Source: Chloroflexi bacterium UBA4733 (GTDB taxonomy: Bacteria > Chloroflexota > UBA4733). From it: 43,382 bases of DNA. Below the pieces are notes generated by a model that made no database searches, was not told the DNA's origin, and saw only the letters and a list, made by a program, of their open reading frames with translations. Numbering within the stretch: the first letter of the stretch is position 1; each line of letters begins with the position of its first letter. The DNA lies in contig DHIZ01000244.1 of assembly GCA_002404055.1 (NCBI GenBank), positions 1 to 43,382 of the forward strand. The letters are read 5' to 3'. Shown piece by piece: positions 33,110 to 41,665 of this stretch. Made by a program: the position numbers and the translations under genes.

Positions 33110-33799
33110 CTACTGCGGCAGCAATCGCACCAGACGCTCTTTCGCCGCCGGCCACTCATGGTCGAGGAGGCGAAACCAGGCAGTGTCGCGGTGGCGATCC
33201 TTGATGATGAAATGGGCCTCCTGGATGCCCTCAAAAGTGAAGCCCATGCGCTGGGCGGCGTGGCGGGAACGCGCGTTGAGCGAATCACACTTCCATTCCA
33301 CCCGGCGATAGCCGAGGGCAAAGGCGTGTTTGAGCATCAGGTAGGTCGCCTCCGCGTTCGCTCCGGTGCGCTGGGCCAGCGGGCTGTACCAGATGCCTCC
33401 CAGCTCGACCTTGAGGTGCTCGGGGACGTTGTTCATATAGTTGACGACGCCGATCTGGCTGTTCGTCGCCTGATCGAACACGCAAAGGCAGAGGCCGTTT
33501 GCTGCGTCCACCTGTCCGCGCAGGTACGTTGCCATATCGTCGGCGGTACCGAACGGCCCGCTGAAGAGGTAGCGCCAGACGAGCGCTTCGGCATCATACG
33601 GACCAATGCCGCGTGCGCCCAACGACGCTGGCTGGCCGTTGCTGCGCAAATGTAACGGTTCAGCGTCGCGGCTGACGACAAGGGGCTGCAGACGGACGTG
33701 CGCACCGGTCAACGTGACCGGCGCAACCCTCAAAGGAAGCCTCTCTCGGCGGGCGAGGACTTCCGCCGTTAACAACTGGCCGGTGTTCGCGTCCGTCAT
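33110..33799 (-). CDS. GNAT-family N-acetyltransferase (RimJ/RimL type)
   Basis: The 229-residue protein resembles RimJ/RimL-type acetyltransferases. VRLQPLV begins the fold, FDQATNSQIGVVNYMNNVPE gives the central strands, ELGGIWYSPLAQRTGANAEA carries the acetyl-CoA-binding region, and FALGYRRVEWKCDSLNARSR matches the conserved GY.RvE.k.d..N..S end. These enzymes acetylate an amino group of a small molecule, peptide or protein N-terminus with acetyl-CoA. The substrate is unknown. AAAGGA lies about 12 bases before the ATG at 33799. It lies 155 bases upstream of the TPP-enzyme gene. Confidence 0.87.
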   Translation of the reverse strand: MTDANTGQLLTAEVLARRERLPLRVAPVTLTGAHVRLQPLVVSRDAEPLHLRSNGQPASLGARGIGPYDAEALVWRYLFSGPFGTADDMATYLRGQVDAANGLCLCVFDQATNSQIGVVNYMNNVPEHLKVELGGIWYSPLAQRTGANAEATYLMLKHAFALGYRRVEWKCDSLNARSRHAAQRMGFTFEGIQEAHFIIKDRHRDTAWFRLLDHEWPAAKERLVRLLPQ

Positions 33800-33928
33800 C
33801 GGGTTGCTAGTCCTTTCCGCCGCACCGGCGCTGATTGCTGCGTGCGATTGTAGCGTTCGGCACGCGCGATGATTCCTGCCACTGTTGTCGGCCAGCCCAT
33901 GCGATTATGCCCAATCACTACCTGTTTG

Positions 33929-33957
33929 TTGACTTATTGTGCAGCACACAGTAACAT
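33929..33957 (+). promoter_or_regulatory. Strong sigma-70-type promoter with internal palindrome, for the sigma-factor gene
   Basis: TTGACT (33929-33934), a 17-base spacer and TAACAT (33952-33957) make the clearest promoter in the window, 43 bases ahead of the sigma-factor start. The spacer contains TGTGC-A-GCACA (33938-33948), a perfect 5+5 palindrome between the two boxes, where a bound repressor would block polymerase. Confidence 0.6.
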
Positions 33958-33999
33958 AAGCAGTATTTTAGTACGCATGGTGAGCAGGGAGGTGGCGCA

Positions 34000-34977
34000 A
34001 TGGCGATGGCGGCACTTTTACACGAGGAATATCGGACGAGCGAGGTCGAGGCCTTGGCGTCGGAAGAGCCGGCAAACACGGACTGGGCGCTTGCCGCCGC
34101 TGGCCGCGTCAAGCCGTCGCGCGACGAGAGCGACGCGGCGCACGTGCCGGCCATGGATAGCCTGGCCGCCTATCTCGCGGAGATCGGCCAGGCGCCGTTG
34201 CTGACACCAGCCGAGGAGGTTCGCCTCGGCCGGCGAGCGCAGGCGGGGGACCGGGAGGCTGTGCATGCCCTGGTCCACCACAACTTGCGCCTCGTCGTGA
34301 ACGTAGCGAAAAAGTATCAAAACCTCGGCATGGCCTTGCTGGATCTCATCCAGGAGGGCAGCGTCGGTCTGATGCGCGCTGCTGAGAAGTTTGATCCATC
34401 GCGCGGCTTCCGCTTCTCCACCTACGCCACCTGGTGGATCCGTCAGGCCATCTTGCGCGCGCTCAACGAGCAGTCGCGCCTGGTGCGCCTACCGGAGTAC
34501 CTGCAAGGTCGGCGCGCCCTGGTCGACGGCGCCCGCGACGATCTGCGCGAGCGCCTGGGGCGCACGCCGTCCGACGCCGAGGTGGCAAAGGCTACCGGCT
34601 TCCCCCTCGAACAGGTGAGCGGCCTGACCCAGGCGTCTCGACCAGTCGCCTCGCTGGACGCCCCACTGAGCGAAGACGGCGAACTGGCGCTGGGCGACCT
34701 CATCCGTGACAACGACCCCGGCGCGGAAGAAGTCGCCCTGTTAGAAGACCGCCGCGCCGCGATAGCCCAGGCCCTGGCTGTGCTGGAGGAGCGGGAGCGC
34801 GAGGTGATCCGTCTGCGCTTCGGCCTGGATGGCGATGGTCGCGAGCGAACGCTGGAGGAGGTCGGCCGCGTGCTGAGTCTCACCCGCGAGCGCATCCGTC
34901 AGGTGGAAAACAAGGCCCTCCGCCGCTTGCGCCACGAGGACATCACTGCCCTGCTGCAGGAGTACGTCGCCAACTAG
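34000..34977 (+). CDS. RNA polymerase sigma factor, sigma-70 family (group 1/2-like)
   Basis: The 325-residue protein has a short variable N-terminus (1-48), region 1.2 (DSLAAYLAEIGQAPLLTPAE), region 2 with NLRLVVNVAKKYQN, DLIQEGSVGLMRAAEKFDPS and FRFSTYATWWIRQAI, region 3 and region 4 with LEEREREVIRLRFGL and LTRERIRQVENKALRRLR. The region 2.3-2.4 and 4.2 residues for -10 and -35 recognition look intact, so it should read standard sigma-70 promoters. It lacks the long region 1.1 of primary sigma, which points to an alternative group 2 factor. GGGAGG lies 7 bases before the ATG. Its stop overlaps the convergent FG-GAP gene's stop in CTAG. Confidence 0.93.
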   Translation: MAMAALLHEEYRTSEVEALASEEPANTDWALAAAGRVKPSRDESDAAHVPAMDSLAAYLAEIGQAPLLTPAEEVRLGRRAQAGDREAVHALVHHNLRLVVNVAKKYQNLGMALLDLIQEGSVGLMRAAEKFDPSRGFRFSTYATWWIRQAILRALNEQSRLVRLPEYLQGRRALVDGARDDLRERLGRTPSDAEVAKATGFPLEQVSGLTQASRPVASLDAPLSEDGELALGDLIRDNDPGAEEVALLEDRRAAIAQALAVLEEREREVIRLRFGLDGDGRERTLEEVGRVLSLTRERIRQVENKALRRLRHEDITALLQEYVAN

Positions 34978-37577
34978 CAATCGCGCGCCATCTCCACACT
35001 CAGGAGGTGCGCCGCTGCATCAATATATGAGCGCCGGAAGGCATACACTCGCCCGTTCTCGGAGCCAACCAGGAGGTCGGGGCGACCCGTGGCGGGCTCG
35101 GCATCGGCGGCGAATGAACACGGCGCGGGGACGCAGGAATGGCCGCCGAAGCGGGCCGGCATGCCAGCCTCCAGGCCGAGCATTTCGGGCGGCGTGAAGA
35201 CCGGTTGCCCCGGTTGGCCGATGTTCCGCAGCAGCCAGACCGTTGCCTTGCGCAGGCTGTTCAGTCCCGGTGGGTGATTGCCGTTGGTCCCAACCAACAG
35301 ATCCGGTAAGCCATCAGCATCCCAATCGGCAATAGCGAGCTTGATGCGGCCAACGCTACCACCGGTTTCCGCGTCCAGTTTCACCGGTGCGCCATCTGCA
35401 TAGAGCAGCGGCCCGTGCAGGGCCACCCGAACCGTGCCAAACTCACTATCCGGTCCGTCTGCCAGGAGGCAATAGCGGCTGACGACTCCGGCTTCATCAA
35501 CCTGCACGTATGTGGGGGTACCATCTCCCCAGTCGACTAACTGGGGCCGACAACGCCAACGGGTGACGAGCGGTTGCCAACGCCCATCGCGTAAGATGTG
35601 CATGCGGCGCCCGCGCGATACGCGAGCGACAGGTTGCGCGGAACTGTCATTGGGCCCTTCTCCCCAGTCGGCGCCACCAGGCGTATCGGCCATGGCCGGG
35701 GCACTACGCTCATTCATCCGTAGGTACAGCGTATTCTGCCCCAGTGCGTCGCCACAAACAAGAGCGGCTGCGGCGCGTCGTCCCGGTGGCGACCAGACAC
35801 CGACACCCGGATTGATATAGCCCCACTTTACCTCGCTGGGGCCCTGGATGGTGCCCGGCGTGCCGGCCATCATCCAGAGCGGGTTGCCCTCCGCGAGGAT
35901 CGGCTCCGGCGCCGAGAAACGGAGCTCGCTGGCCGCAGCCGACGTACGCGCCAGCAGAACCTGACCCGCGGCGTTGCCGATAACGAGCTCCGGCCGACCG
36001 TCACCGTCCCAATCGACAACATTCGGACAAGCTTTGGCGCCGACGCTCAGATGCGCCCCGTACTCCTGGAGCCGAATCGGCGGCTCGACGATCGGCACGC
36101 CGTCGGCGGTGCGACCCGCCCAGCGCAGGAGACGCACATACCCATCCTCCGCGCCAACGATCAGGTCGAATGGCTGCTCCCCACCGGATGAGGTTTCCTC
36201 GCCAGGCCGAGGCGCCACCGTGAGGGCGTGCATGCAGGTAGGCAGGATAAGTTCATCGGGCAGGCGTTGCTCGGGCGGGTAGTCCGGCGGCGCGGCCGCT
36301 GGTGGTGTCGGCGGACGGTCGATGAGCGGTGGGCTGGCCTGCGTGCAGCGTACCGGTGTGCGTTGGGCGAAACACGGAGCGCCGTCCGGGCCGCGCCGCC
36401 CGGTGTTGCGGAAGTACCAGATGCGATCGAGAAAATCGCTCACCAGCAGATCGAAGGCGGCAGCCGGGTTAGCCGCCGGAATGACCGCCGGACCGGCAAG
36501 CCCGTAGACTTCCAGCGGCGTGCCGTCGTCGTGGCACAATGGCTGAGGAGCCGCGAATTGAGGCGGCGCGTCGGTCGAGCCTTGGACTGGTGGGCTGATA
36601 TTGCGCAGGAGGTACAGTCGACCCCGCAGTGGCCCCCCGCGCCAGGTACCGTCGGCCTCGAAAGGACGGTAGCCCGGTTGACCGCCCCAGGCGCTGACAT
36701 CCGAAGGCCAGTAAGCCGACCAGTCGTTGGTTCCGACGAGGAGGCTGATCCGGCCATCGCCCTCCAGGTCCAACGGGCAGAGCGACTGGATATTGGCGTC
36801 GTCGCTAGCCTGGCCGCCACCCGCCGGCAGCGGGACGGCGGGTGCAAAGGCCGGCGCGCCAGCTGCACCGATGTTGCGTCGCCACCAGAGGTCGGCTCGC
36901 CGGCATTCCAGCAGGTCAAAGCGACCGTTCCCCTGAAAGTCCACAGCGCGCAGTCGGCCGTTGTAGCCCTGGCCGTCATCACCGAAACCCGGCAAACGTC
37001 CGACGCGCCGAAAAGGAGGCCACGCGCCGCCCGGTGATCGAGCGGCCGCTGCATTGCTGTCGCCGCCGCCCGGCATGGCGCTGTAGAGAAAGGCGCCGCC
37101 CTCGTGGAGGTGGCAGGTCAACAACAGGTCGCGCTCGCCCCGCCCGAACCAGTCCACCAGGTCGACCGCCGTTTGCAAGCCGACGTGCAGGTCGCCAACG
37201 GACGCCCGTGAACCGAACCCCAGCGCCTCACCCGCGCCGATTAGGGGCGTTGGTAGGTTCGGCGGCAGGCCTGGCGCTGGACGGGGTAGACCGTTGAACG
37301 CACACGTCGCGGTGATGTCGAACGGGCCGGCCAGCGGCGCCCGGAAGCGCACGATGAAGCGTCGGCCGTCCAGCGTGTCGGCGTCGACTCGATGCGGGAG
37401 CAACCGGTCGCCACTCTGGAGCAACCAGGAATCGGGATCAATCCAGCCTGCAGGCGGGAGACCGTTCGCTCCTGGGAGTTGGTCTAGATCGACATCCCAG
37501 CGCAGCGGCGCACCAGCGCTCTCGCTCTGCACGCGCAAAGTGAAGCGCAACCGTTGTCCCAAACCGCTGTCTGCCAT
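34974..37577 (-). CDS. FG-GAP/VCBS-like repeat protein without signal peptide
   Basis: The 867-residue protein carries several Asp-rich beta-propeller repeats of the FG-GAP/VCBS kind, with calcium-loop-like D-x-D-x-D-G patterns: DLEGDGRISLLVGTND, DWDGDGRPELVIGNAAG and DWDADGLPDLLVGTNG, plus nearby LLRNIG-type strands. The N-terminus (MADSGLGQRLRFTLRV) has no export signal and follows a good AGGGAGA ribosome-binding site. Either the protein is cytosolic or it leaves by another route. The start is 34 bases after the solute-binding lipoprotein gene, so the two are likely cotranscribed. FG-GAP propellers are usually extracellular ligand- or carbohydrate-binding modules. The ligand here is unknown. 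Confidence 0.85.
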   Translation of the reverse strand: MADSGLGQRLRFTLRVQSESAGAPLRWDVDLDQLPGANGLPPAGWIDPDSWLLQSGDRLLPHRVDADTLDGRRFIVRFRAPLAGPFDITATCAFNGLPRPAPGLPPNLPTPLIGAGEALGFGSRASVGDLHVGLQTAVDLVDWFGRGERDLLLTCHLHEGGAFLYSAMPGGGDSNAAAARSPGGAWPPFRRVGRLPGFGDDGQGYNGRLRAVDFQGNGRFDLLECRRADLWWRRNIGAAGAPAFAPAVPLPAGGGQASDDANIQSLCPLDLEGDGRISLLVGTNDWSAYWPSDVSAWGGQPGYRPFEADGTWRGGPLRGRLYLLRNISPPVQGSTDAPPQFAAPQPLCHDDGTPLEVYGLAGPAVIPAANPAAAFDLLVSDFLDRIWYFRNTGRRGPDGAPCFAQRTPVRCTQASPPLIDRPPTPPAAAPPDYPPEQRLPDELILPTCMHALTVAPRPGEETSSGGEQPFDLIVGAEDGYVRLLRWAGRTADGVPIVEPPIRLQEYGAHLSVGAKACPNVVDWDGDGRPELVIGNAAGQVLLARTSAAASELRFSAPEPILAEGNPLWMMAGTPGTIQGPSEVKWGYINPGVGVWSPPGRRAAAALVCGDALGQNTLYLRMNERSAPAMADTPGGADWGEGPNDSSAQPVARVSRGRRMHILRDGRWQPLVTRWRCRPQLVDWGDGTPTYVQVDEAGVVSRYCLLADGPDSEFGTVRVALHGPLLYADGAPVKLDAETGGSVGRIKLAIADWDADGLPDLLVGTNGNHPPGLNSLRKATVWLLRNIGQPGQPVFTPPEMLGLEAGMPARFGGHSCVPAPCSFAADAEPATGRPDLLVGSENGRVYAFRRSYIDAAAHLLSVEMARDC

Positions 37578-37611
37578 CGCCGTCTCCCTTTGTACTGCCC
37601 AACATCGTCAG

Positions 37612-39198
37612 CTACGTCTTCGGCTTCAGCAGCGGGTTCACCAGCCTGACCACCTCGGTGAGGGCGTCCTGCGGCGTGACCTGGCCTTTCCAAACGGGGG
37701 CGAGTTGCTGACCGAGGATCGTCGAGAATTGGGCCCAGGCAGCGACCGCTGGCGTCATGCGGGCTGTGCGAAGCATGTCTGTGTCTACCTGGGGGTTCGT
37801 CGGGTACTGCACGTCTTTGACATAATAGGACTCCCCAGACTTGCGCCGGGGCGGCGTGCGACCAGTCTTCATCATGATTACGTCGGCGTCTTTGCCTACC
37901 AGAAACTTGACCCACTCCCAGGCGGCATCGGGATGCTTGCTGCCCTTGACGATGCCGTCGCCGGAACCGTTACTGTGCGGCACGACGGGCGTGGCCTTGC
38001 CCTTCGGCTCCGGAGCGGCCATGAAGGGAAACTTGACCACACCGCCCATGAGCGAACCACCACCGGAGTACTGCCACTCCATGGCGATGACGCCGGAAAG
38101 CATGTTGTTCGCCTTGTTGCCGGAGAGTTTCAGCACCTCGCCGGCCATCGGAGCGGAGCGGCTTTTGACGAAGAAATCCTGCATGAACTGGACAGCTTCC
38201 ACCGCCGCCGGCTGGTTGAGCAGGCATTGTGTGCGATCGGCGTTCCAGATTTCGCCGTTGTTGTTCCAAACCCAGTGCAGCAGCGAGTAGGGGTCGGTGC
38301 GCAACTGGATGCCGAACTGGGTAGGTTGCCCGTCCGGTCCCCGTTTCATCAGTTTGGTCGCCGTATCCACCACCGCCGCCCAGTCCCACTGGCCCTTGGC
38401 GGCCTGCACCGTGGGGTACGGGACGCTGGCCGCATCGAAGAAGTCGGGCCGGAAGACGGGGAGAAAAGGGTTATCCTCCAAAGGCGTGCCGTAACGCTTG
38501 CCCTTCCAGGTCACGGCATCCCAGGCGCCCGCGTATATATCGTCGCCTTCCATTGCCGTCCAATCACGGGCGAGGTAGGAATCGGTGGCAAGTACTGCGC
38601 CCTCGTCCACCAGCGCCGGAACCGCAATGTCGTTCATCCAGGTGGTATCGGGAGGAGTGCCCCCGGCGATCATGGCGTGCAGCTTGGTGTCGAAGTTGCT
38701 GCCCGGGGAGACGCCGCTGACAGTAATCTCGGGATGCTGCGTCATAAAGGGTTCCAGGATGAGCTTGTCCTTGGGCCAGAGGTTGTCTGCCTGATAGAAG
38801 TATTCGATGGTAACCGGCGCTCCCGGCACAGCATTGGCGGCTGCACCGGCAGTTCCGGAGAAACTGGTCGCGGACCCTGCGCTGGCGGAGGCAGTACTTG
38901 ACGTGGTTGTCGTCGCGGCGTTCGTGCCAGCGGCCACGGTGCTTGTTGCGTGGTTGACCGTCGATCCCGTATTGACTGCGGCTGTCACGTTGCTGCTGCT
39001 CGTCGCCACTGCCTGTCCGGTCGTCGTTGCGGTAGTGTTCCCAGCCACGGCGCCGCCGCACGCCGCCAGGGCCGCGCCGGCCAGCGCCGTGGCGAAGGCC
39101 GCCAGCGCTGCCCGGCGCGGCACCGCTCCCCGAGCGCCAGATTCTTGCTGTCGCCATCCGGGGGCTGTCTGCTCAGTCGAACTTCCCACTCTTGCCAT
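37612..39198 (-). CDS. ABC transporter solute-binding lipoprotein (family 1, sugar-type), Tat-like signal
   Basis: The 528-residue product from ATG 39198 has a signal with twin arginines (VPRRAALAAF, R28-R29), a hydrophobic stretch and lipobox LAAC with Cys47. An Ala/Thr/Ser-rich linker (about 50-110) leads to a family 1 solute-binding domain: YFYQADNLWPKD, TLHAMIAGGTPPDTTW-like strands, GDIYAGAWDAVTWKGKRYG and GDGIVKGSKHPDAAWEWVKF. It would be membrane-anchored and deliver a sugar or sugar-derived ligand to an ABC permease. No permease or ATPase gene is in the window. GAGGAGAA lies about 10 bases upstream of the start; the longer frame to 39285 lacks one. Confidence 0.9.
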   Translation of the reverse strand: MARVGSSTEQTAPGWRQQESGARGAVPRRAALAAFATALAGAALAACGGAVAGNTTATTTGQAVATSSSNVTAAVNTGSTVNHATSTVAAGTNAATTTTSSTASASAGSATSFSGTAGAAANAVPGAPVTIEYFYQADNLWPKDKLILEPFMTQHPEITVSGVSPGSNFDTKLHAMIAGGTPPDTTWMNDIAVPALVDEGAVLATDSYLARDWTAMEGDDIYAGAWDAVTWKGKRYGTPLEDNPFLPVFRPDFFDAASVPYPTVQAAKGQWDWAAVVDTATKLMKRGPDGQPTQFGIQLRTDPYSLLHWVWNNNGEIWNADRTQCLLNQPAAVEAVQFMQDFFVKSRSAPMAGEVLKLSGNKANNMLSGVIAMEWQYSGGGSLMGGVVKFPFMAAPEPKGKATPVVPHSNGSGDGIVKGSKHPDAAWEWVKFLVGKDADVIMMKTGRTPPRRKSGESYYVKDVQYPTNPQVDTDMLRTARMTPAVAAWAQFSTILGQQLAPVWKGQVTPQDALTEVVRLVNPLLKPKT

Positions 39199-39391
39199 GG
39201 CTGACTGTTCTCCTCTTCTCCAGTCCGAGTTGCAACCTGTTGCGTTACTACCGTGGCGCGCGCGACGCTCGATTCCCTGTACCATCTGTCGTCTCCCCTG
39301 GCTCCGCGCCCTGGACGATCAGTGTACAACGCCCAATTGGTGCTCGGCGTGCCGGGCGGAGCGGCAACGGCTGGAGCGGGTGTGTTGCCGC

Positions 39392-39763
39392 CTAACCACT
39401 CCCGTGCAAGGTCACCGTTCGGTCCTGGTCCAGATGCACAGGAACAAGTTGGGTTGGGAGGGGCCGGAATTCGCCATTCTGGGCGAGTAGCCCCCCGATG
39501 TTGTAGTCGCCGCGTTGGAGGACGAAGACAAAGCTCCGTCTGTCTCCCGCCTGTTGCGCGACGATATTGCAGCATCCGGTGTACACCTGAACGCCTTCGC
39601 CGACAAACGGCGGCTGAATGTTGACCGTCAACTGGTAACGGCGGTGACTGGACGTATAGCTGACACTGGCTACCGCGAACAGGACCACGGCAAGGACCAG
39701 GCAGAGCCGTGCCAGCGACCGCCGGTGGTTCCTGGCCCGAAAGATAAGCAAGCGCCAGAGCAT
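39392..39763 (-). CDS. Small membrane-anchored protein of unknown function
   Basis: The 123-residue frame has an Arg-rich N-terminus (LIFRARNHRRSLAR), one membrane helix (about 17-36: LCLVLAVVLFAVASVS) and an extracytoplasmic part with YQLTVNIQPPFVGEGVQVYT and CCNIVAQQAG, then LQRGDYNIGG. The Arg cluster before the helix predicts that the C-terminal part faces out. A GGAGGGG ribosome-binding site precedes the ATG at 39763, which supports it as a real gene. No family is recognised. It lies upstream of the solute-binding lipoprotein gene on the same strand with a 193-base gap, and it diverges from the ceramidase-like gene. Confidence 0.62.
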   Translation of the reverse strand: MLWRLLIFRARNHRRSLARLCLVLAVVLFAVASVSYTSSHRRYQLTVNIQPPFVGEGVQVYTGCCNIVAQQAGDRRSFVFVLQRGDYNIGGLLAQNGEFRPLPTQLVPVHLDQDRTVTLHGSG

Positions 39764-39806
39764 CTGCCCCTCCGATGCTTGTTCGCACAGTATGGCCAGG
39801 CACGCT

Positions 39807-39818
39807 GCAGTATACTGC
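39807..39818. repeat. 12-base perfect palindrome in the divergent promoter region
   Basis: GCAGTATACTGC is a perfect palindrome containing TATACT (39811-39816), a good -10 hexamer for the plus-strand gene. The half-site CAGTAT also occurs exactly 20 bases upstream (39788-39793). Half-sites two helical turns apart across a divergent promoter suggest operator sites. Confidence 0.45.
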
Positions 39819-39897
39819 TCTCACGCTACGCGAAGGAGTCCGGGGCGCCGACGCCGCGAGTCTCTGGCTATGCTGCGGTAGATCAGGGGGCAAGAGC

Positions 39898-41235
39898 ATG
39901 ACCATGTTGCAGGCTGGTCGGAGCAGTGTCGACGTGACGCCGCCGGTGGGGACCTGGCAGTGCGGCTACGGCGGCCGCACGCGGCCAAGTGAGACGATTC
40001 GCGACCACTTGCGGGCCACCGCCCTGGTCCTGGAGACAGACGGGCAGCGCACGGCCATCGTTGGCGTTGATGTGATCGCCCTCCGCCGCGACTCCGTGGC
40101 GACGATCCGGCGCCGAATCGCCGCGGACGTCGGCATCCCGCCAGAGCGGGTGCTGCTCGGCTGCTCGCACACGCACGGGGGGCCGGTGACGATGCCGCTG
40201 GCAAGTCAACCCTGTGATGACGACTACGTACGCATCCTGGAAAAGACGATCGCCGGGGCGGTAGCGATGGCAGCTCGGCAGATGGTCCCGGCCCGCCTGG
40301 CGTATGGCGAAGGCCATATCGCCTTCTCTATCGAACGGCGGCTCCAGACCGCTGACGGAATGCGAATGCTACCGAATCCGGCAGGGCCGATCGACCGTCG
40401 GTTGCGTGTGCTTCGCGTGGAAAGTGCTTTGGGGCGCGAGATGCCGCTGGCGGTCCTTTTCGGCGTGTGCTGTCACGCCACCTGCCTGGGCGCCGACAAC
40501 TATGCCATCAGCGGCGACTATCCCGCTGCCGCGCGCCGCTGCATCGAGCACCTGTACCATGGCGAGACGCGTGCGCTCTTTCTGCCGGGCGCCTTTGGCG
40601 ACGTGCGCCCCAACCTGGTCGATGAGCGAGGGCGCTTCCGTGGCGCGACCGATGTCGAACTGGAGCGGATTGGGCGTGCAGTGGGCGCGGAGGCCGTGCG
40701 TGTCAGCGAAGAACTGAGCGGGATTCCCCGAGCGCCGGGAGCAGTGACGCCGCGCTGGGAGGGTGAAGGCGGCATGGCCGGGGCGATTCGTGACGTGCCC
40801 TTGCAGTACCAGCAATTGCCGAGCCGCGACGAACTGCTCGCCTTGACGGCGCGCGGTGACGGCTTTTGGGCGCGGCGCCTGCTGGCGCAACTCGACAAAG
40901 ATGGCCACCTGCCGGCGGGGGAGCCATGCGAAGTACAAGCACTGCGCCTGGGGCCCTTTCTGCTCATCGCGGTTGCCGGGGAACTCATGGTGGAAATCGC
41001 CCAGGCCATCGAGGCGCGGCTTGCCGATGCCACGGGCACCGACGCGACGCTGGTGCTCGGCTACGCCAACGGCATGGCCGGCTACCTGTGTACGGCCAGG
41101 GCCTATGCGGAAGGCGGCTATGAGTCGGCCGAGGCCCACTTCGCCTACCACCGTCCGGCACCGTTCAGCGCCGACACGGCAACGGCGTTGACGCAGGCTG
41201 CGTTGATGCTGGCTGCCGAGGTCGGGGTGAACTGA
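39898..41235 (+). CDS. Neutral/alkaline ceramidase N-terminal-like hydrolase with altered active site
   Basis: The 445-residue protein resembles the N-terminal domain of neutral ceramidases. The start is AGRSSVDVTPPVG, followed by GVDVIALRRDSV, the zinc-binding SHTHGGP (H91, H93), CCHATCLG with NYAISGDYPAAA, and FLPGAFGDVRPN. In true ceramidases the last block is GDVSPN and its Ser is the nucleophile; here an Arg stands there. Ceramide hydrolysis is thus doubtful, while metal binding looks intact. Many bacterial relatives of this type have unknown substrates. I start at ATG 39898, with AGGGGG 6-8 bases upstream; the frame opens earlier, at 39775, without support. It is followed after 33 bases by the DppA-like fragment, so an amide/peptide-hydrolysing pair may once have existed. 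Confidence 0.8.
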   Translation: MTMLQAGRSSVDVTPPVGTWQCGYGGRTRPSETIRDHLRATALVLETDGQRTAIVGVDVIALRRDSVATIRRRIAADVGIPPERVLLGCSHTHGGPVTMPLASQPCDDDYVRILEKTIAGAVAMAARQMVPARLAYGEGHIAFSIERRLQTADGMRMLPNPAGPIDRRLRVLRVESALGREMPLAVLFGVCCHATCLGADNYAISGDYPAAARRCIEHLYHGETRALFLPGAFGDVRPNLVDERGRFRGATDVELERIGRAVGAEAVRVSEELSGIPRAPGAVTPRWEGEGGMAGAIRDVPLQYQQLPSRDELLALTARGDGFWARRLLAQLDKDGHLPAGEPCEVQALRLGPFLLIAVAGELMVEIAQAIEARLADATGTDATLVLGYANGMAGYLCTARAYAEGGYESAEAHFAYHRPAPFSADTATALTQAALMLAAEVGVN

Positions 41236-41268
41236 CCGAAGAGACCATCACGGAGAGGGACGCTCTGC

Positions 41269-41613
41269 ATGAAAATCTATCTCATGACCGACATGGAGGG
41301 TGCTGCCGGTGTCGTCAACGCCGACGACTACCTGGCTCCCGGCGCCCGCTATTACGAGGTGGCGCGGGAGCTCGTGACCGGGGAAGTCAACGCCGCGATT
41401 GAAGGAGCGCTTGAGGCCGGCGCCACCGAGTTCCTGGTGCTCGACGGCCACGGACACGGAGCAATCAACCCGCTGCTGCTGCACCCAGCCGCCCGGCTCC
41501 TCACCGGCCGACCGCTCGGCTACCCGTTCGGCATTGACGAGAGCTTTACCGCCGCCTTCATGTCGGCACGGGCAATCCCCTGGAGTGCCCGCTGCAACGG
41601 CTCCTTGCGATAG
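41269..41613 (+). pseudogene. Truncated M55 D-aminopeptidase (DppA-like), 3' end lost
   Basis: The first ~97 residues match DppA-family zinc aminopeptidases: KIYLMTDMEGAAGVV (D8, E10 metal ligands), GEVNAAIEGALEAGATEFLV, DGHGHGAIN (His of the metal site) and LLTGRPLGYPFGIDESF. After AAFM the sequence stops matching and ends at 41613. A complete protein has about 270 residues, and the missing part holds further metal ligands and the catalytic His, so it should be inactive. GGAGAGG lies upstream of the ATG. The loss occurs where a minus-strand isomerase fragment begins its own break. Confidence 0.75.
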
Positions 41614-41654
41614 GGCAGCGTGTGGACTCCCAGCGGAAGCGGTGTCGTGTGCAT
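41520..41654 (-). pseudogene. Truncated sugar-phosphate isomerase/epimerase, N-terminal piece only
   Basis: Behind a good AAGGGAG site and 11 bases after the solute-binding protein stop, an ATG at 41654 opens a frame reading PLPLGVHTLPYRKEPLQRAL and QGIARA. This is the usual N-terminus of TIM-barrel isomerase/epimerases (LGVHTLPYR.LPLE.ALE.IA.AG). After about 31 residues it runs into DppA-like sequence read backwards and stops at 41520-41522. The start and ribosome-binding site look genuine, so this was a gene cut at about 41565. It is too short for the standard ORF size limit. Confidence 0.6.
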
Positions 41655-41665
41655 TGTTCTCCCTT

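Noticed and set aside
37294..38901. Plus-strand open frame of about 535 codons opposite the solute-binding and FG-GAP genes
   Set aside because: It is antisense to two well-supported genes and its product is Arg/His-rich with no domain.
38860..39060. Low-complexity DNA repeat
   Set aside because: This is the Ala/Thr/Ser linker after the lipobox of the solute-binding protein, a usual feature of these lipoproteins.
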